A stretch of 64,000 nt of DNA from Nautilus pompilius (lineage: Eukaryota > Mollusca > Cephalopoda > Nautilida > Nautilidae), in the NCBI GenBank assembly GCA_018389105.1, contig JACATO010000989.1, positions 434,001 through 498,000 on the forward strand, written 5' to 3'. How positions within the stretch are numbered: the stretch's first letter is position 1; each line of letters opens with the position of its first letter. The notes beneath the pieces are model-generated. The model was not told the DNA's origin, did not search any database, and saw nothing but the letters and a program-made list of their open reading frames with translations. A program made the position numbers and the translations under genes. Positions 48,491 through 61,622 of this stretch are shown in pieces.

Positions 48491-49654
48491 AACAGACGTG
48501 TTCACCAGGCGGAGCGAGGGAATCAATCGAGCTGCTGCGACGATGCAGCAACTCTCGGCCTGACCTTCATCTGTTTTGATGATGTTTTCACCGCTTTCCG
48601 TCTATTGGTTAAACAGGAAATTTTGGTCCCTTTGCTTATTCTTCCGACACGGGATCCTTTCCCTTTTTGCTTCTGAAAAGGCTGAATACAGCTTATTGCA
48701 TTTTGAGTGCAAACAGCCAAGGCTTAGTGGTGAGAGGGCAAGGAAAATAACAGAGAGCTCTGATCCTTTATAATGTACAACTCCTCTCACACACGACTTT
48801 AATCTGGTGTCAATTGCAAATAAGAACCGGGGGAAAATAAGCGACAGCGATGACAAAAAAAACAACACTTCTTTAGAACTGCACGATGGCCGATTAAGTA
48901 TCTGGTGCTCTAATTAATCCTTTCATTAAATCGCATTAGTACGCAACGGGAGGCTGCTTTGCAATGTAGTTCCCATATAACTTTACGGTAAAAGACTTAC
49001 TTTCGCTAACTGTACTTTTTCGTCATTTTGTTTTTTTAAAGCCAAATTGTCTGTAAAAGAATTTCTCGTCTTTTCATTTCTTGTCCACTAAGTGCGATTG
49101 GAGTACTTAACTAAACCTATCCGCTTATTTCACCCCTATTTGGAACACCTGTACGCTTTTCATTTAAGGACCCCGCCCCGGCAGCCGGATAAAACGCGTG
49201 CGGACTATCTGACGAAGTGGTGCTTGTATAAGACGAGACTGCTTTCCGCCGCATTTGCCCGACAGATACAAAGCTGCCCCCTTTCTCAGCCGTATCATAG
49301 CTTTAAATGCGAACCATACATGTACCTTAAACGACGCCAAGATACTTTCCACAACATGGCCAGGCTTCAAATTCGAGGATCTCCTTTTACAGCTTAACCT
49401 TAATCATAACAAAATGGCCGTTTCACTTTGCTACGTTAATTAGTATGTCCCAACACGATACATTAATATGCCAGGCTGTTCGTGACTTTCCAGACTGTGT
49501 GCCCCCCGTTGGTTTTGGTCGATTGAAAATGAATTTGGGTTGAATTTGAAATATTTTGGAATGCATTGCTGAGTTTAGCCTTTAATATAGCTCCACCCGC
49601 CATGTTAATTTGGCCACCCTGCATTTGACCGAAATTCTACATATTCCAGGCGTG
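48491..49654. other. intergenic sequence
   Basis: No gene recognised. Overlapping frames on both strands at 48520-48870 and 49092-49400 lack domains. Confidence 0.35.
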
Positions 49655-49699
49655 ATTGTTTACATACTGGTGAGACACCACCAAGATTCTCATGCTGAC

Positions 49700-50400
49700 G
49701 TCGCTCGTGGAAAAGAGATGAACAAAAACGGTCAAACGTCTCCCTTACCGACCTGACTACACACAGCGTGTAGCATGGTAGAAACCCTTGCTGTCAAAAT
49801 AGGAATAATACGCTTGGAGAGAACTGGCAGGAGGAGATGAATGGCAAGAAAACTCTCCAGTATTGGTTGCATATACCTTTCTCCGATGAGTTCAGGTTTT
49901 ATAAATTCACTTCTGCAAGTCGCACCTGCATGTGGAGGCAACCTGACGAAAATCTTTTTCATTTCAAATTCTTCAACCCACGGTCAAGTGTGACGGTTGG
50001 AACGTCACGGTATGGGCTTTAATCTGAAAACATGGTGGAAAGACAGAATTGGTGTTTGTCAGAAGACTCTCAGTTCTGCTGGGTACCTCCATCGCACCTA
50101 TATAGCATACTGAGTTCTGGTGGTCGTATCTTTCAGGATTACGGTGCTACATGCTATATATTTCGCGTGGCCACAACCTAGCAGAGAAATCGAAGCATTA
50201 TAACTGCAATATCTCCATATGAATCCGTGGCAACATTTGGATGGTCAGCTGAAAACAAAGCATCCACATCCTGTCAATATGAAGAAATTTTTAAAAAAAG
50301 ACCTCTCCATGACTTGGAAGAACTTGGACCAGACCTTGATACAAAATCCCGTTGTTGATTTAATGCCAGACAGATTAAATGTTTTTTATTGTTTTTTCTC
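49700..50400 (+). pseudogene. Tc1-like transposase relic 4
   Basis: KTLQYWLHIPFSDEFRFYKF (about 49851-49910) carries the FSDE-F motif with the first catalytic Asp, followed by MWRQPDE, matching the VWR-PGE block of Tc1 transposases. HLDGQLKTKHPHPVNMKKFL and LIQNPVVDLMPDRLNV (about 50235-50385) fit the C-terminal block. The stretch between is frameshifted and eroded. No terminal repeats identified. Confidence 0.72.
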
Positions 50401-52784
50401 TCCTGTTGCTAAGATAACTCGACCATGCACCAAAAAAGAGTCTCGATCTATCGCCTGTCTTCACCATTATTCCGCCACGAACTAACACAATGTAACGACA
50501 GAAGATATTCGAATTATTACGGCAGGTCACTGTATTATTACAAAAACGCCTCTTCTAATAAAAAAAAAACATGTGAAGTATAGATAAATAGCCAAAATCA
50601 GAAGAAAATCTTTATGTGAATATTTTTTTCTCGAAAATATAGCAGCTTGAAAGATTATCTTTAATCTGTCACTTATAAGTACTCGACAAAGAAAGCCCTT
50701 GGGTCTTTTGTCATTTGTCTTTCATATTTAATGTCATGTAAATGCGATTAAAAAAAGATTGGCTTTTAGATTTTTGTGGACCGGCTGATTAAGGAATTCC
50801 TCTTCGTCTAGTGCATAATGCTATAAACAATAAGAGTGTGCTTTTGGCTCCATTACCACCTATCTGAGGCCTCAAGGGATGAGATGAACCCTCCTGTTCT
50901 TATCCTTGCACGAGATGCAACACCAAACGACCATCTTTCCGTGGAATTTATCATCTTTTGTATTTAATATGTTAAATAGTATGTAAATACAACCTTTGTA
51001 TTCTTTACTGTCGTCATTAAAGAACAAGTAAAGAAGACCGTTCTATGGCATTCCGTCCGGTGATGTTTGAACTCTTGTCCGTACCTGGATTTATCGTTGG
51101 ACCTGACCGTTTCCGGTACACTGCTCCGCGCTTTATACACAGCCACAAGGTAAAAAAACACAACTTCCGTATAACGAGCCTCGTTTGAAACGTAATCATT
51201 CCAAGGTCGTGACCCTTCGTTCTTTTGTGTCTCCTGAAACCTAAGACAGCCCTAACTACTGTGAACCATTTCTCAAGATAAAACGAATAAAAAATAAAAG
51301 CAAAACCTTCCCTCCTTCGAAGCGTGCATTGGGGAAAAAGAGAATAAATAATTTAGCAAACTCATCATCGGGTAGGACTTCGGAATTCAATCAGAACACC
51401 AGAAGCTGTATCACCGTTTATATGCCACGACAGAAACTCGCACTGATTACCAATAAGGAGACCCTGCTCCCAAAACATCCTACGGAAGGAAAAAAAAACA
51501 CATCTATAATGCGATGTTTTTTAACTCTTATCATGAACTTAATAATGCTGAGGATGAACGCACGTACAACAGACGCTATCGTTGTTTTAATGGATGCCCC
51601 GGAGAGCTCGAATATCCCGAATAATTCTTACCGAGAGCACACAGCTAAACGAATTACTTCCCCATTAGTAGCGATATATGTTTGAAAAAAAAAAGAGAAC
51701 GCACCTTGAACAATCCATAATTCATACACTTTCAAGTACAATATGTTTGAGGATTTCAGCTTCATTTCGATTATCTACAGCAAACGAAAAGAAAAAGAAA
51801 GAAGAATTCCAACACGGAAGTGCTTTCTTGGCTAATAGCGCGTGCAGCCTGAACGCGCGTTAATAAAATGGTTTAAAAGCAGCTTCATAAAAGAATAATT
51901 TGAATTCTGATTCCAGGTAGCTGAGTACTTCCATCAGGGCTTTAGTAAAACTTCATACTTCCCCTTGCTTTCGCTTTCAGTTTGTAATCTCTGAGTGTGG
52001 AGAGGTCGCGGGTATCGATTTAACGCTTTTCCACTCTCTCGACTGGGGAGGAGAAAATGCGTCGGTCTGACGTCACGAACCCCCCCCCGGACATGTCTGC
52101 GGGTAATAGGCTTAGAGATGCCATGAAAGGTACCAAAGAATTGTAGGACCAGTGCTCATAGGAAAACTTCATGTTTTTTTTTTTTATTTTGCCACTGCGT
52201 TATTTCAAATCCTGTTCAGATTCGCTTCACTTTTAAAAATAATAATATTATCGATAAATGTGAAATAGTTTGTTATAAACCATCATCTAAATTTAAAATG
52301 GATTATGGTGTCCCCCCAAAATGGTGTACACATACTTTCGTACGTCACCGTACAAAGGCAGTCGGTCTCTCGACGCAGAAGCTCACGGATGACGGTACCG
52401 TGCGTCACAACAGCGTGTACCTGGCGTCACGTGTTTTCGGTGAGTGGCAATAATATACGGGCATCTTTGGATGAGTCGACTCAGACCAGTGGAATACCCG
52501 CCACACCTCGCTCTTAGACGTTTAGCCATCATCTGCCAGCTCCGGCAGAGAATTGATGGCCCTTCCTGTGAAAACTGCCGCTGCACATCGTTCTGTTGTC
52601 AGCAGACGCGGAAATGTCGGCGTGGACATTCTGAGCACCTGTTGTAGTGTATCGTGTTTGAGGTGTCTGATATACAGAGCAGCAACACGACTTTGTTTAC
52701 TATGCTATATAATGAAAGAGTGATTTCTGATTGCTGCAAATGGACAATTTTGGAGTTCACCGAGCGGTCATTATCTTTGTCATG
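50401..52784. other. intergenic sequence, no recognised gene
   Basis: The 118-codon frame at 51329-51685 and the GC-richer frames at 52305-52647 show no recognisable domains. Confidence 0.35.
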
Positions 52785-52787
<3 letters not shown>

Positions 52788-52841
<54 letters not shown>

Positions 52842-52858
52842 ACACACACACACACACC
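52788..52858. repeat. (CA)n microsatellite
   Basis: A near-perfect CA dinucleotide run of about 70 bp, interrupted once by CCA. Confidence 0.97.
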
Positions 52859-54258
52859 GGGTATTCGGCTCGGCCGAGACGTCAGGAAATTTAAAAGCGG
52901 CTGGAGGCAGATGACAAGCGAATGGCGTGTAGATGATGTAACAAATCTGTCATAAGAAAACGGTTAGGACTTTAGCGTTACGTCGATTGACTGTTTCTTT
53001 TCTTCTCCACGGTCAGAGTTGCTTTATCTTGTTTGAATTCTAGATATCGGACGGTGACACCGCAGTAGCGACAACCGATGTATTTAACAAGATAAGTGTT
53101 TTGTCCTCTCTTCATCCAGGACGGGCACCTAAAGAGATCAGTAAAACTGTTTGAGCTTTCGTGATGATCGCATCGATGTGCCAAAAGCAAACAAACAAAT
53201 GATAGAAAACTTATGAGATCCAAGCCTTTTAAAGACTTTAAAGCCTATTTTAGTTTTAGTTGTGTGCCTTGATCGGGCTGAGAAATGGTTTCAAGTAAGA
53301 CCTGGCGATGGAGCAAAGCAGAACTGTGTGTGTGTGTGAGAGATTGTTGTTTACTATCAGATGTTTTCGTATTCTAAGCGGCTGCTGCGCGTCAGGACCC
53401 GTTTGATTCCCTGCCAGGAACTTTCAAGTAAATCTTCCGTCCAGTTCGGTATCGTGGAGGCGTTTGGCTGCTGTTTTCAAGGCGGAGTTGCGGGCGGAAA
53501 TAAAGGAGGACGGATCCGTGTCGCTGATCGGCGAGGAAGGTCACAAGACGTAGAACGATTCGGGATCGATACAAATCAGATACAGAATCCATCAAGCTGC
53601 TTGATATGCGGTCTGGTCAGGTGCGTTAAACTTCACGGCGATGCTGTTTCCGTACCGGGCACCTGCGAAAGCCATAGGTGGAAAATGTTAAATACCCGGA
53701 CCTCGCCTGATCGTGGTGGATACTGATGAACGTGGGTACGTACGGTTTGGATCCTTTTTTTTCTTGTTGTTGCACAAAGTCCTCGTCTTCGAGAGTTCCA
53801 GGCGAAGAGAGTCGCTTGGCAGAACGAATTTAACCACGCTACGAGTTACATTACCTGGCTGGGCTGGGCTGGCGCAGTTCGTGTGTCCGCGGGCTTAAGC
53901 GGTCGGGCCCCGCATCTGAGCGTCTTCCTCCAAATTTACCATTCGAGATTCCATCAGACTGGATTGTCTTCTCTTGACGCTAACGTTAATTACTGATACA
54001 GTCACCACGCGGCGGTGTGTGTGTGTGTGTTTTTAGAGCTCTTTGGAAGAGAAACCAGTACGTCATAGAGCGCGAGCGATCGCCATTTTATACAGAAGCA
54101 GGACACGATATTCTGCACGAGTGAATCTAAATTTACCGAATTATTTTTCTCGAAATCAGGGACAGAGAGAAGGTGTTTGAAAGATATTCTTAATGGAGTA
54201 GGATATGTTTGGCTATTAAGAGACTTCAGCGTATTTTTCAAAGTAGTCGATATTTTGG
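52859..54258. other. intergenic sequence
   Basis: The 121-codon frame at 53361-53726 has no recognisable domain. A (GT)n run lies near 54016. Nothing else supported. Confidence 0.35.
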
Positions 54259-54321
54259 AGAGAGAGAGAGATGATGATGATGATGATGATGATGACGTCG
54301 AGATGATGATGATGACGTTAG

Positions 54322-54373
<52 letters not shown>

Positions 54374-54542
54374 GATGACGTTAGTACACAGAGAGAGAAG
54401 AAAGAGAGAGAGATGATGATGATGATGACGTTAGTACAGAGAGAGAAAAGAGAGAGAGAGAGAGATGATGATGATGACGTTAGTACAGAGAGAGAGAGAG
54501 AGAGAGATGATGAAGATGACGTTAGTACAGAGAGAGAGAGAG
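54259..54542 (+). repeat. diverged satellite array 3 (GAT, TGACGTTAGTACA, GA)
   Basis: Five units carry TGACGTTAGTACA followed by a GA tract and preceded by (GAT)n, plus one TGACGTCG. The right part, GTACAGAGAGAG, equals the unit of arrays 1 and 2; the palindrome has changed to TGACGTTA in all units. (GAT)n and (GA)n have expanded within units. Confidence 0.92.
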
Positions 54543-55940
54543 GCGCCAATGATGGCAGACGACATCAACGCTTCTCCGGCGCAAACATGGAATGAATCAG
54601 ACGTCCCAGTAAACTTGATGTTCGTGTTTTTTTTTCTAGTTTAGGGGGAAAAAAAAATCTAATTGCAGCATTAAGCTGCCTGTGGAGTTTTCCCAGCGGC
54701 TGTCGAGAACTGTAGCCAATACATGAATGAACAACGAAAATGGCGCGATTTCTTATTCTTTCTTTTCTTTTTGTCGTCTGCCAAAAAAAAGATCCCCCAA
54801 AAACAATCGATACAAAATAAATAGCGAATGCCTGTGTGATGCATAATTAATCTGCAACCTTTATATCACTCATTTGTGCAGCCCCGTTAATAATTGAAAT
54901 TCTAACGATGAAATTTTTAAAAAAGCAATTACTTAAGATAATTATTTACCTGCATTTTTTAAAAAATAGAATTATTTAGATCTTGTAGTCTGTAATATAC
55001 TCGGAGTGCGCTCGATCACCTGTTGAGATCGGCTCTTGCTGCACATACCTGTTCTCGATGAACCTGCCCGCTAGAGCGCCGAATTGGCCAAAGCTCCCTT
55101 CCGACGGGGTCTTAAGACCCCTCCGCTAAGCAACTTGGCACAAGTTCAGTTAATCTTATGTCATCGAACCTGCAAATTCGAAAACAGTAACAAGAGTGGC
55201 GCTGTCGTCCAGTGTCAGCCTACTAAACTACTAAGGTCGGGAATGAGTTTCCCGGGTACTCCGGTTTAAAAAAGAAAGTTCCATTACGGGGACCGTTGCC
55301 ACGTGACCGAATTCTGACCAGCTACACGAGCGCAGTGGCGGGACTCGGCATTTGGTACGACCTGCTTGATTGGCTGTAGGGGTCCACCAATACCCACACT
55401 AAAGCTCTAACCTTCCAATAATTGCCTCGAGATGTTAGTGGATAGAGAAGATTTTTGTTGAATTTACCTTCGTTGATGAGTAGAACAAATGAAATCAGGA
55501 TACAAAACCAATTTAAAGACCCGGTGCGCTCGGCTCTTCATCCCTTCCGTTTTCTGAAAACCGAACATTTTAGAAATGCATTAAAACAGGTGCCTTCCTG
55601 TTGCGAAGAATATTGTACAGAGACAAATAATTCGAATAGTCTGCACAGGTATTCTCTTACAGACTACCTTGCCTTGCAGACGGCCTCCACATTTCCTAAC
55701 ATTATCTTTTGTATAGTTTCTCTATATGGAATATTCCAGTATTTCATGTAATGAATATTCTTTTCCGTTTATTTTCAAGGCAGAATCTGACAGACAGTCA
55801 GCTGGATCTTTCGAAATACGTCAGGTGGGTCTGCAAATATTCTGGAGGAAAGAAACAGAGGTAAGAAGTAGAAACGACTAATCTGTAGAAGAATCGATTC
55901 CACCGTCTTTGGCATTTTTTCTTGTTTAAAGAATTTCTAA

Positions 55941-55948
<8 letters not shown>
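54543..55948. other. intergenic sequence
   Basis: Open frames at 55084-55269 and 55455-55751 have no recognised domain. Confidence 0.35.
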
Positions 55949-55987
<39 letters not shown>

Positions 55988-56081
55988 TCCTCATCTCCTC
56001 CTCTCTCTCTCTCTCTCTCTCGTCCTCCATCTCATCTCCTCTCTCTCTCTCTCTCTCTCAGCTCTCTCATCTCTCTCTCTC

Positions 56082-56115
<34 letters not shown>

Positions 56116-56328
56116 GCTCTCTCCTCTCTCTCTCTCTCTCTCATCTCTCTCTCATCTCTCCATCTCTCTCATCTCTCCTCTCTCTCTCTCTCCTCTCTCT
56201 CTATTCGCTCATCCTCTCGCTCTTGACGGCAACTCTGTGATCTCTCTCTCTCCTCTCTCTCTCTCTCGCTCTCTCTCTCTCCTCTCTCTCTCCATCTCTC
56301 TCTCTCATATCTCCTCTCATCTTACTGT

Positions 56329-56359
<31 letters not shown>

Positions 56360-56428
56360 GCTCTCTCTCTCTTCTCTCAATCGCTCTCTCATCTCTCATC
56401 ATCTCTCTCTCTCTCTCTCTCTCTCTGT
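55949..56428. repeat. CT/GA simple-sequence tract, about 480 bp
   Basis: CT repeats with interspersed CTCATCT, CTCCTCAT and CTCGCT, like the tract at 10863-11192. One short non-repeat island (TTGACGGCAACTCTGTGATC) lies near 56222. The 188-codon frame over it is a repeat artefact. Confidence 0.95.
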
Positions 56429-59400
56429 AGACATCGTCAGAACCGCTTCTCAGGAAAGACCGCGACAAAGATATTGGCGCTGGGCTAGATTTAGACTAAT
56501 AACACCGCCACAAACATGCCAGGAACGGTTCTTCCAACGTTGTACGGTGACGGATAAGAAGAGTAGAAACGACGTTGGTTTGGAAAACAGTAATCTGTGT
56601 GTACCTTTACAATGACTGGGTATCTAGAATTACTAAGCTTAGTAATTTTCAAGCGTTTCTTTGGTAGCAATATTTCACCGAAACTTGCGAACTGACAAGC
56701 TTAACAAACTTTGATGGTTATTCTTCAGTAATGCGTTTCCCGATACGGAGGCCATACATATTCTGAACGTATCAGTGTCTTGACAGTTAATCCCCACGAT
56801 GTGGGAAGACTGAAAGATGGCATTTTCAAAAGCTTATTCACTCTCTGAAATTGCGCTCGGTTTCCTCGGTTCAGTTTGCGGACCAAAACGATATCAGAAA
56901 TTTGGATGGCAACTGGCGTCAGACGAAGATTGGAATCTAGTGTAGTCTCCACGAATGATCCTCGACGTTGGCCGCCTCGCCGAATGTAATTAAGTCGTTG
57001 AAAGAGAACTGAATCTTAAGAGAGCCAGGTAAACGAATGGGAAACGGACAACTGGTAAGCAGGCAGTCTGCAATGGCGAAAGGTTGGGAAAATGACCAAA
57101 AGAAGACAAAGTGAAGAACAGCAGCAAAGATCCCCGACAGAACCCCAAAAATAAATAATTAAATTACAAAGCTACGTGATCACGTGTTACCTAAACTTTG
57201 CGAGTCCACCGCGGTCGGGAAAGGGTGACGAACTGTAATGATTTCTGACATGCTTCTCGTGTTTTATTGAGAAAATTTAATTAATATTTAATTTTTATTA
57301 TTAAAAAGTTTCTTTGTTTTGTTTTAAAGACCGTTCTTAGTAATTTGGCCTGACGCATCAGTCTATAGACTGCTGAAGGAATTATACATTACTCCACATC
57401 TGATCTCCTGCAAGGTTAAATCTATTGTTTGAAATACAACAAAGCTTCAATTGTAATCCTTGTTTGTTCAATTTGGGGGGGGGGGCATAAAAGTAAAACC
57501 TGAAAAATAATTCAATTTGATTTTATAAGTATTTTCTTTTTTTAAATCAAAATAATTTGGACTATTTTCAAGATTTTATTTCATGAGAATCTAAAGTACT
57601 GCCAAGAATACCAACAAAAGCGTCTTCCACACGAGCTAGGCTACTAACTTAGCCTTCTAACCTTTCTTACCATTTTTGTTACCAACAGATATTTCGGATC
57701 AGATTTATTACAAGGACAGTTGATATTCTTTCTTCTACTTCGTTTTTATAATGGAATTCGAGTTTCGCCTAATCCTCCGTGGACGACGCCAGATTTCACT
57801 TTTTTCATACTACCACCCAAGCCCGGCAGCACCCGTTAGTATTCGCGCTGGACTGGCTGTATAGTTAGTCAAATCGCAAAAACCAAAACACGTGGGGTTG
57901 GAACGGTACACGGATTGTATCAAAAAGCTAACATATCGGAAGGAGGGGGGGTGGACATATTTAAATTAACATATCCATGAATTATTAATAATCAAATCAG
58001 ATTACGTAAATAAAATTAAATAAATATCAGATTTGATTGCAAATGCCCGTAGAAGACGCTACGCGCGTGTTGATTTGTTATACGTTCTCGTCTTCCATGC
58101 CGTAGCGCCCTCTCACCGGTGTGGTTAATATTATTCCTTCGGACAGTCGGAGACGTGTTTATCTGATTGGCTATTCGCGACACGCACCGCTTTCCAGCAA
58201 CGGCGCCACAGAAGATAATTAATTATGCCGTACAGAAGATTACTGGCGACAGCAGTTCGCGGAGAGGAGAGGGCTCTTCGGAAGAAAAGAAAAAAACAAA
58301 GCACATCGACAATGAAGAAGAGCAACCTGTTCGTAAAGCCGGCACCATTAAAGTTCAAGACACGGACAAGGATGCTACCTTCATGATGAGCATCATCGTC
58401 ATCATGTGTCATTAAATGTGTAGGGAAACCGTAGTGAATATTACAAACACTGAGCGGTGTTAATGGCTGAATGTTGTACAGAGAGAGAGAAGGTGGGATT
58501 ACTTTACGTAAAATGTTCGAGTATATACGTTGTTCTTCTCTTGATGCTGTATTTTATTAAAGGGAAGCGTGAGATCGCGATACTGTTTTTGGAAACAGTC
58601 GTCTGAAAACGGTTCGGATTGCGGGTTTTAAGAAGAAACATCGATTGGGCTTCTCGGTGTAAATTATATTCAGGCTATAAATTATGCCCCAGGTAGAAGA
58701 GTTTTAGTAGAGGCCGTGAGTTTGTCGGTGTCGGTAAAACAGTCAGTGACGAACCAAATGAAAAGCTGGCGAATCCGGTGACGACTGGGGGAGATTAACA
58801 GCTTTTATGACAGTAGAGAAAAAAAAAACAAGACACGAGTCATCTAAGTCGTGGATCCCCCCACCTCTCAATCTCCGCCGCCTAACAAAAGATACCTGGA
58901 TGCGGTCATCAGCCATGCATCTCAGCTGAAGTATTGTCACCGTTTGCTCGCCTCACCTGGATCTTATGTGATCACGGAATCTCTAAACCTTCAGCTCGAC
59001 TCCGTCCGTCAAGCCTCCAAATATATAACCTCGCCACTCCACTCGTGTATAGATTAAGGCTCCCTGTATAAGACGGTAATTCATAGTTTTCTTAGTTGTT
59101 TTTTGATTACCATTTTTGTTTAGTTCCGAAAGCAAATACATATATTTTAAATCTAAAGTATAGTAAGTTGTAAAACCTTTTAAAGCTTTCGATGTTCGAT
59201 GAAATCATTCATAATGAAATCTCTCTCTCTCGACGTGATTAACCGTTTTACAACCAACGCGTGCGCACAGCTCAACGCCCCCAGGATAACATGAGCTGTT
59301 CTTTCCATCACCTGTGATGTCGAATGTCTCAAAAGTTGCTTTTATTTTGAGCTGCACGAGTAAAAGACAACTTTGTTATGAAAGAGGCAGGTGATGCACA

Positions 59401-61020
59401 CATGTTTGAGAAATACTTCCGCTATCAGAAAACAACGCCAATCGTCAAGTTTCATTTTAGTTCCCCCCTTTTTTTTGTTTTTATTTTGAAGTTACGTCAA
59501 ACTGTGGTCCAAATACCCTATCCGTTATTGGTAGAAACTTCGGGCCTTGGTCTCTCAGTGACTTACAGAGGCTTTAAGTATAAAAGAAAGAAGAAGAAGA
59601 AGAAGTTTTTTTAAGAAAATATGTTTTGAAAATAAAAAGAATAAAAAAGAATTTCGTTTTGATTCCTAAAAAGCAACAGTGACGGTAGGTATTCCTAAAT
59701 ATTCTTCTTGATCGTTGCTTGCAGAATTATCTGCCTAATACGAACTAACAATAAAACTTCATAGTTTAGCTGGGGGGGGCTTAATTTTCTGGCAGCAACG
59801 TGGTTTCCTCTCTCTGATCTTTATCACCATCTTGCATGCTTCCCTTTAGTTGTTTTACAAAGTGCTACGGTTTCCTAAACCATTACTCTGAATGCGCATG
59901 CGTGGAGGCTACGATGCTAAGCAAATTACTGCGCTGCATATTTTGAATAGTATATTTGCATGATAACTTTATGATGAAAGGTATACAACTCTGATGGTTG
60001 TTTTACCGATAAAGGCCTTGTCCGGCCAAAAAAATATATATATATATATGAAAATGAAGAAAAGTTGATGGTTTGAGCGATGGAATTATAATATATATAT
60101 ATTTTTCTATTTTGTTGTAAATATTTTTCAATTTGTTTGACTTTCTTGTTTTGCAAAAAATAAATTAAAATAATAAAAAAAAAGTCTAAGTATTTTATCA
60201 GACACAAAATAAAAGAATGTTATTAAACCTAAACGACAGGGAAAATAGACGGTAAACACATAAAAACTCCACACACAAAAAAAATTTTTTTTTTTAAAAA
60301 TTAAAATTCACTTTAGCTGGAACTGGAAATTTTAAAACAAAACACATAAATTAAGAGATTCATCTAGTAAAGGTTACATCAAAAAATGCATCACAATCAG
60401 TACAGCTGCTTTTGCCTGATCTGGTAAAAAATGGTTTTTCGTCATTATCAGATTCAAAAAGAAAAACGAAGTATTGTTATTATTGTGCCACAGATGGCCA
60501 AATTACCCTGCTCGGGTCTGTTCAGATTGAAAAGAAAAGATAACACAATCGATCCCCTGTCTGGACATTACGGAGTTAATAATATCTAAATAGGTATTCT
60601 AACTACTTCATTATGGACTTATCAATAGTCCCTTTGATGTCAGATCGTTTTCTCTACTCCTTTCCCCTAACCCCGGTGTTTTCATGAGTCTGTTTGCTTT
60701 CAGCAGAAAGGCTGCGATCTGAGCTCCAAAGAATCGCACGAGCTCTTTCATGTCGGTGGGTTCCTTTTTGGTTGTCCTCCGTGATTTGGTGCCATAATCG
60801 TTCGCCGTTTACTTGTTACTCAAAATTCAGCTATGTATAGATGAAACTCTCTCTCCCCTGCCGCCTAAGTCGATCCGCTGGGACTACCTGGCCTTTAAGT
60901 GCCGTGTATATCACAAAGGAAACTATTATCGTTAGTGAGGTAATACTGACTTCAAGCGGCCCATTGCACGGCTGTCGTCTCGACCAAAGGAACTTGGATC
61001 GTATATTATTATTAGTAGAA
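56429..61020. other. intergenic sequence, no recognised gene
   Basis: Scattered open frames (58131-58415 on both strands, 58851-59057, 59926-60207) without domains. (AT)n near 60030-60100. Confidence 0.35.
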
Positions 61021-61590
61021 TAGTAGAACAGCAGTATTATAGTATTGTTAGTAATAATTTAACAGTAACAGAAGCAGTGTAATAATAATTTAACAGTAAC
61101 AGAAGCAGTGTAATAATAATAATAGTAATCTAATAGTAGCAGAATCAGTGTATTATTAATAATAGTAATCCAATAGTAGCAGAATCGGTGTATTATTAAT
61201 ATTAGTAATCTAATAGTAACAGAATCAGTGTAGTATTAATGTTAATAATCTAATAGTAGCAGTATATTATTAATAATAGTAATCCAATAGTAACAGAACC
61301 AGTGTATTATTAATATTAGTAATCTAATAGTAACAGAATCAGCGTAGTATTAATATTAGCAATCTAATAGTAACAAAATCAGTGTAGTATTAATATTAGC
61401 AATCTAATAGTAACAAAATCAGTGTAGCATTAATATTAGTAATCTAATAGTAACAGAACCAGTGTAGTATTATTAATAATAATAATCTAGTAGTTTAGTA
61501 TTAATAATAGTAATCTAGTAATAACAAAAGTAACGTATTATTAATAGTAGTAATTAGGTTGTAGCAGAAGTAATAGTATAGTGATAGCAG
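61020..61590. repeat. degenerate AT-rich tandem repeat, period about 40 bp
   Basis: Around 13 units of AGTAATCTAATAGTAACAGA, then ATCAGTGTAGTATTAATATT, with many substitutions and some partial units. It is followed by (CAG)n at 61601-61622. Confidence 0.9.
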
Positions 61591-61622
61591 ACTACTGTCG
61601 TCGTCAGCAGCAGCAGCAGCAG

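Noticed and set aside
53855-53930. tRNA-like sequence (GGCTGGCGCAG, then GCTTAAGCGG)
   Set aside because: No B box at the right distance and no cloverleaf that I can fold.
55922-56488. 188-codon open frame, the longest in the window
   Set aside because: It lies almost wholly in the CT tract; only the last 15 or so codons are non-repetitive.
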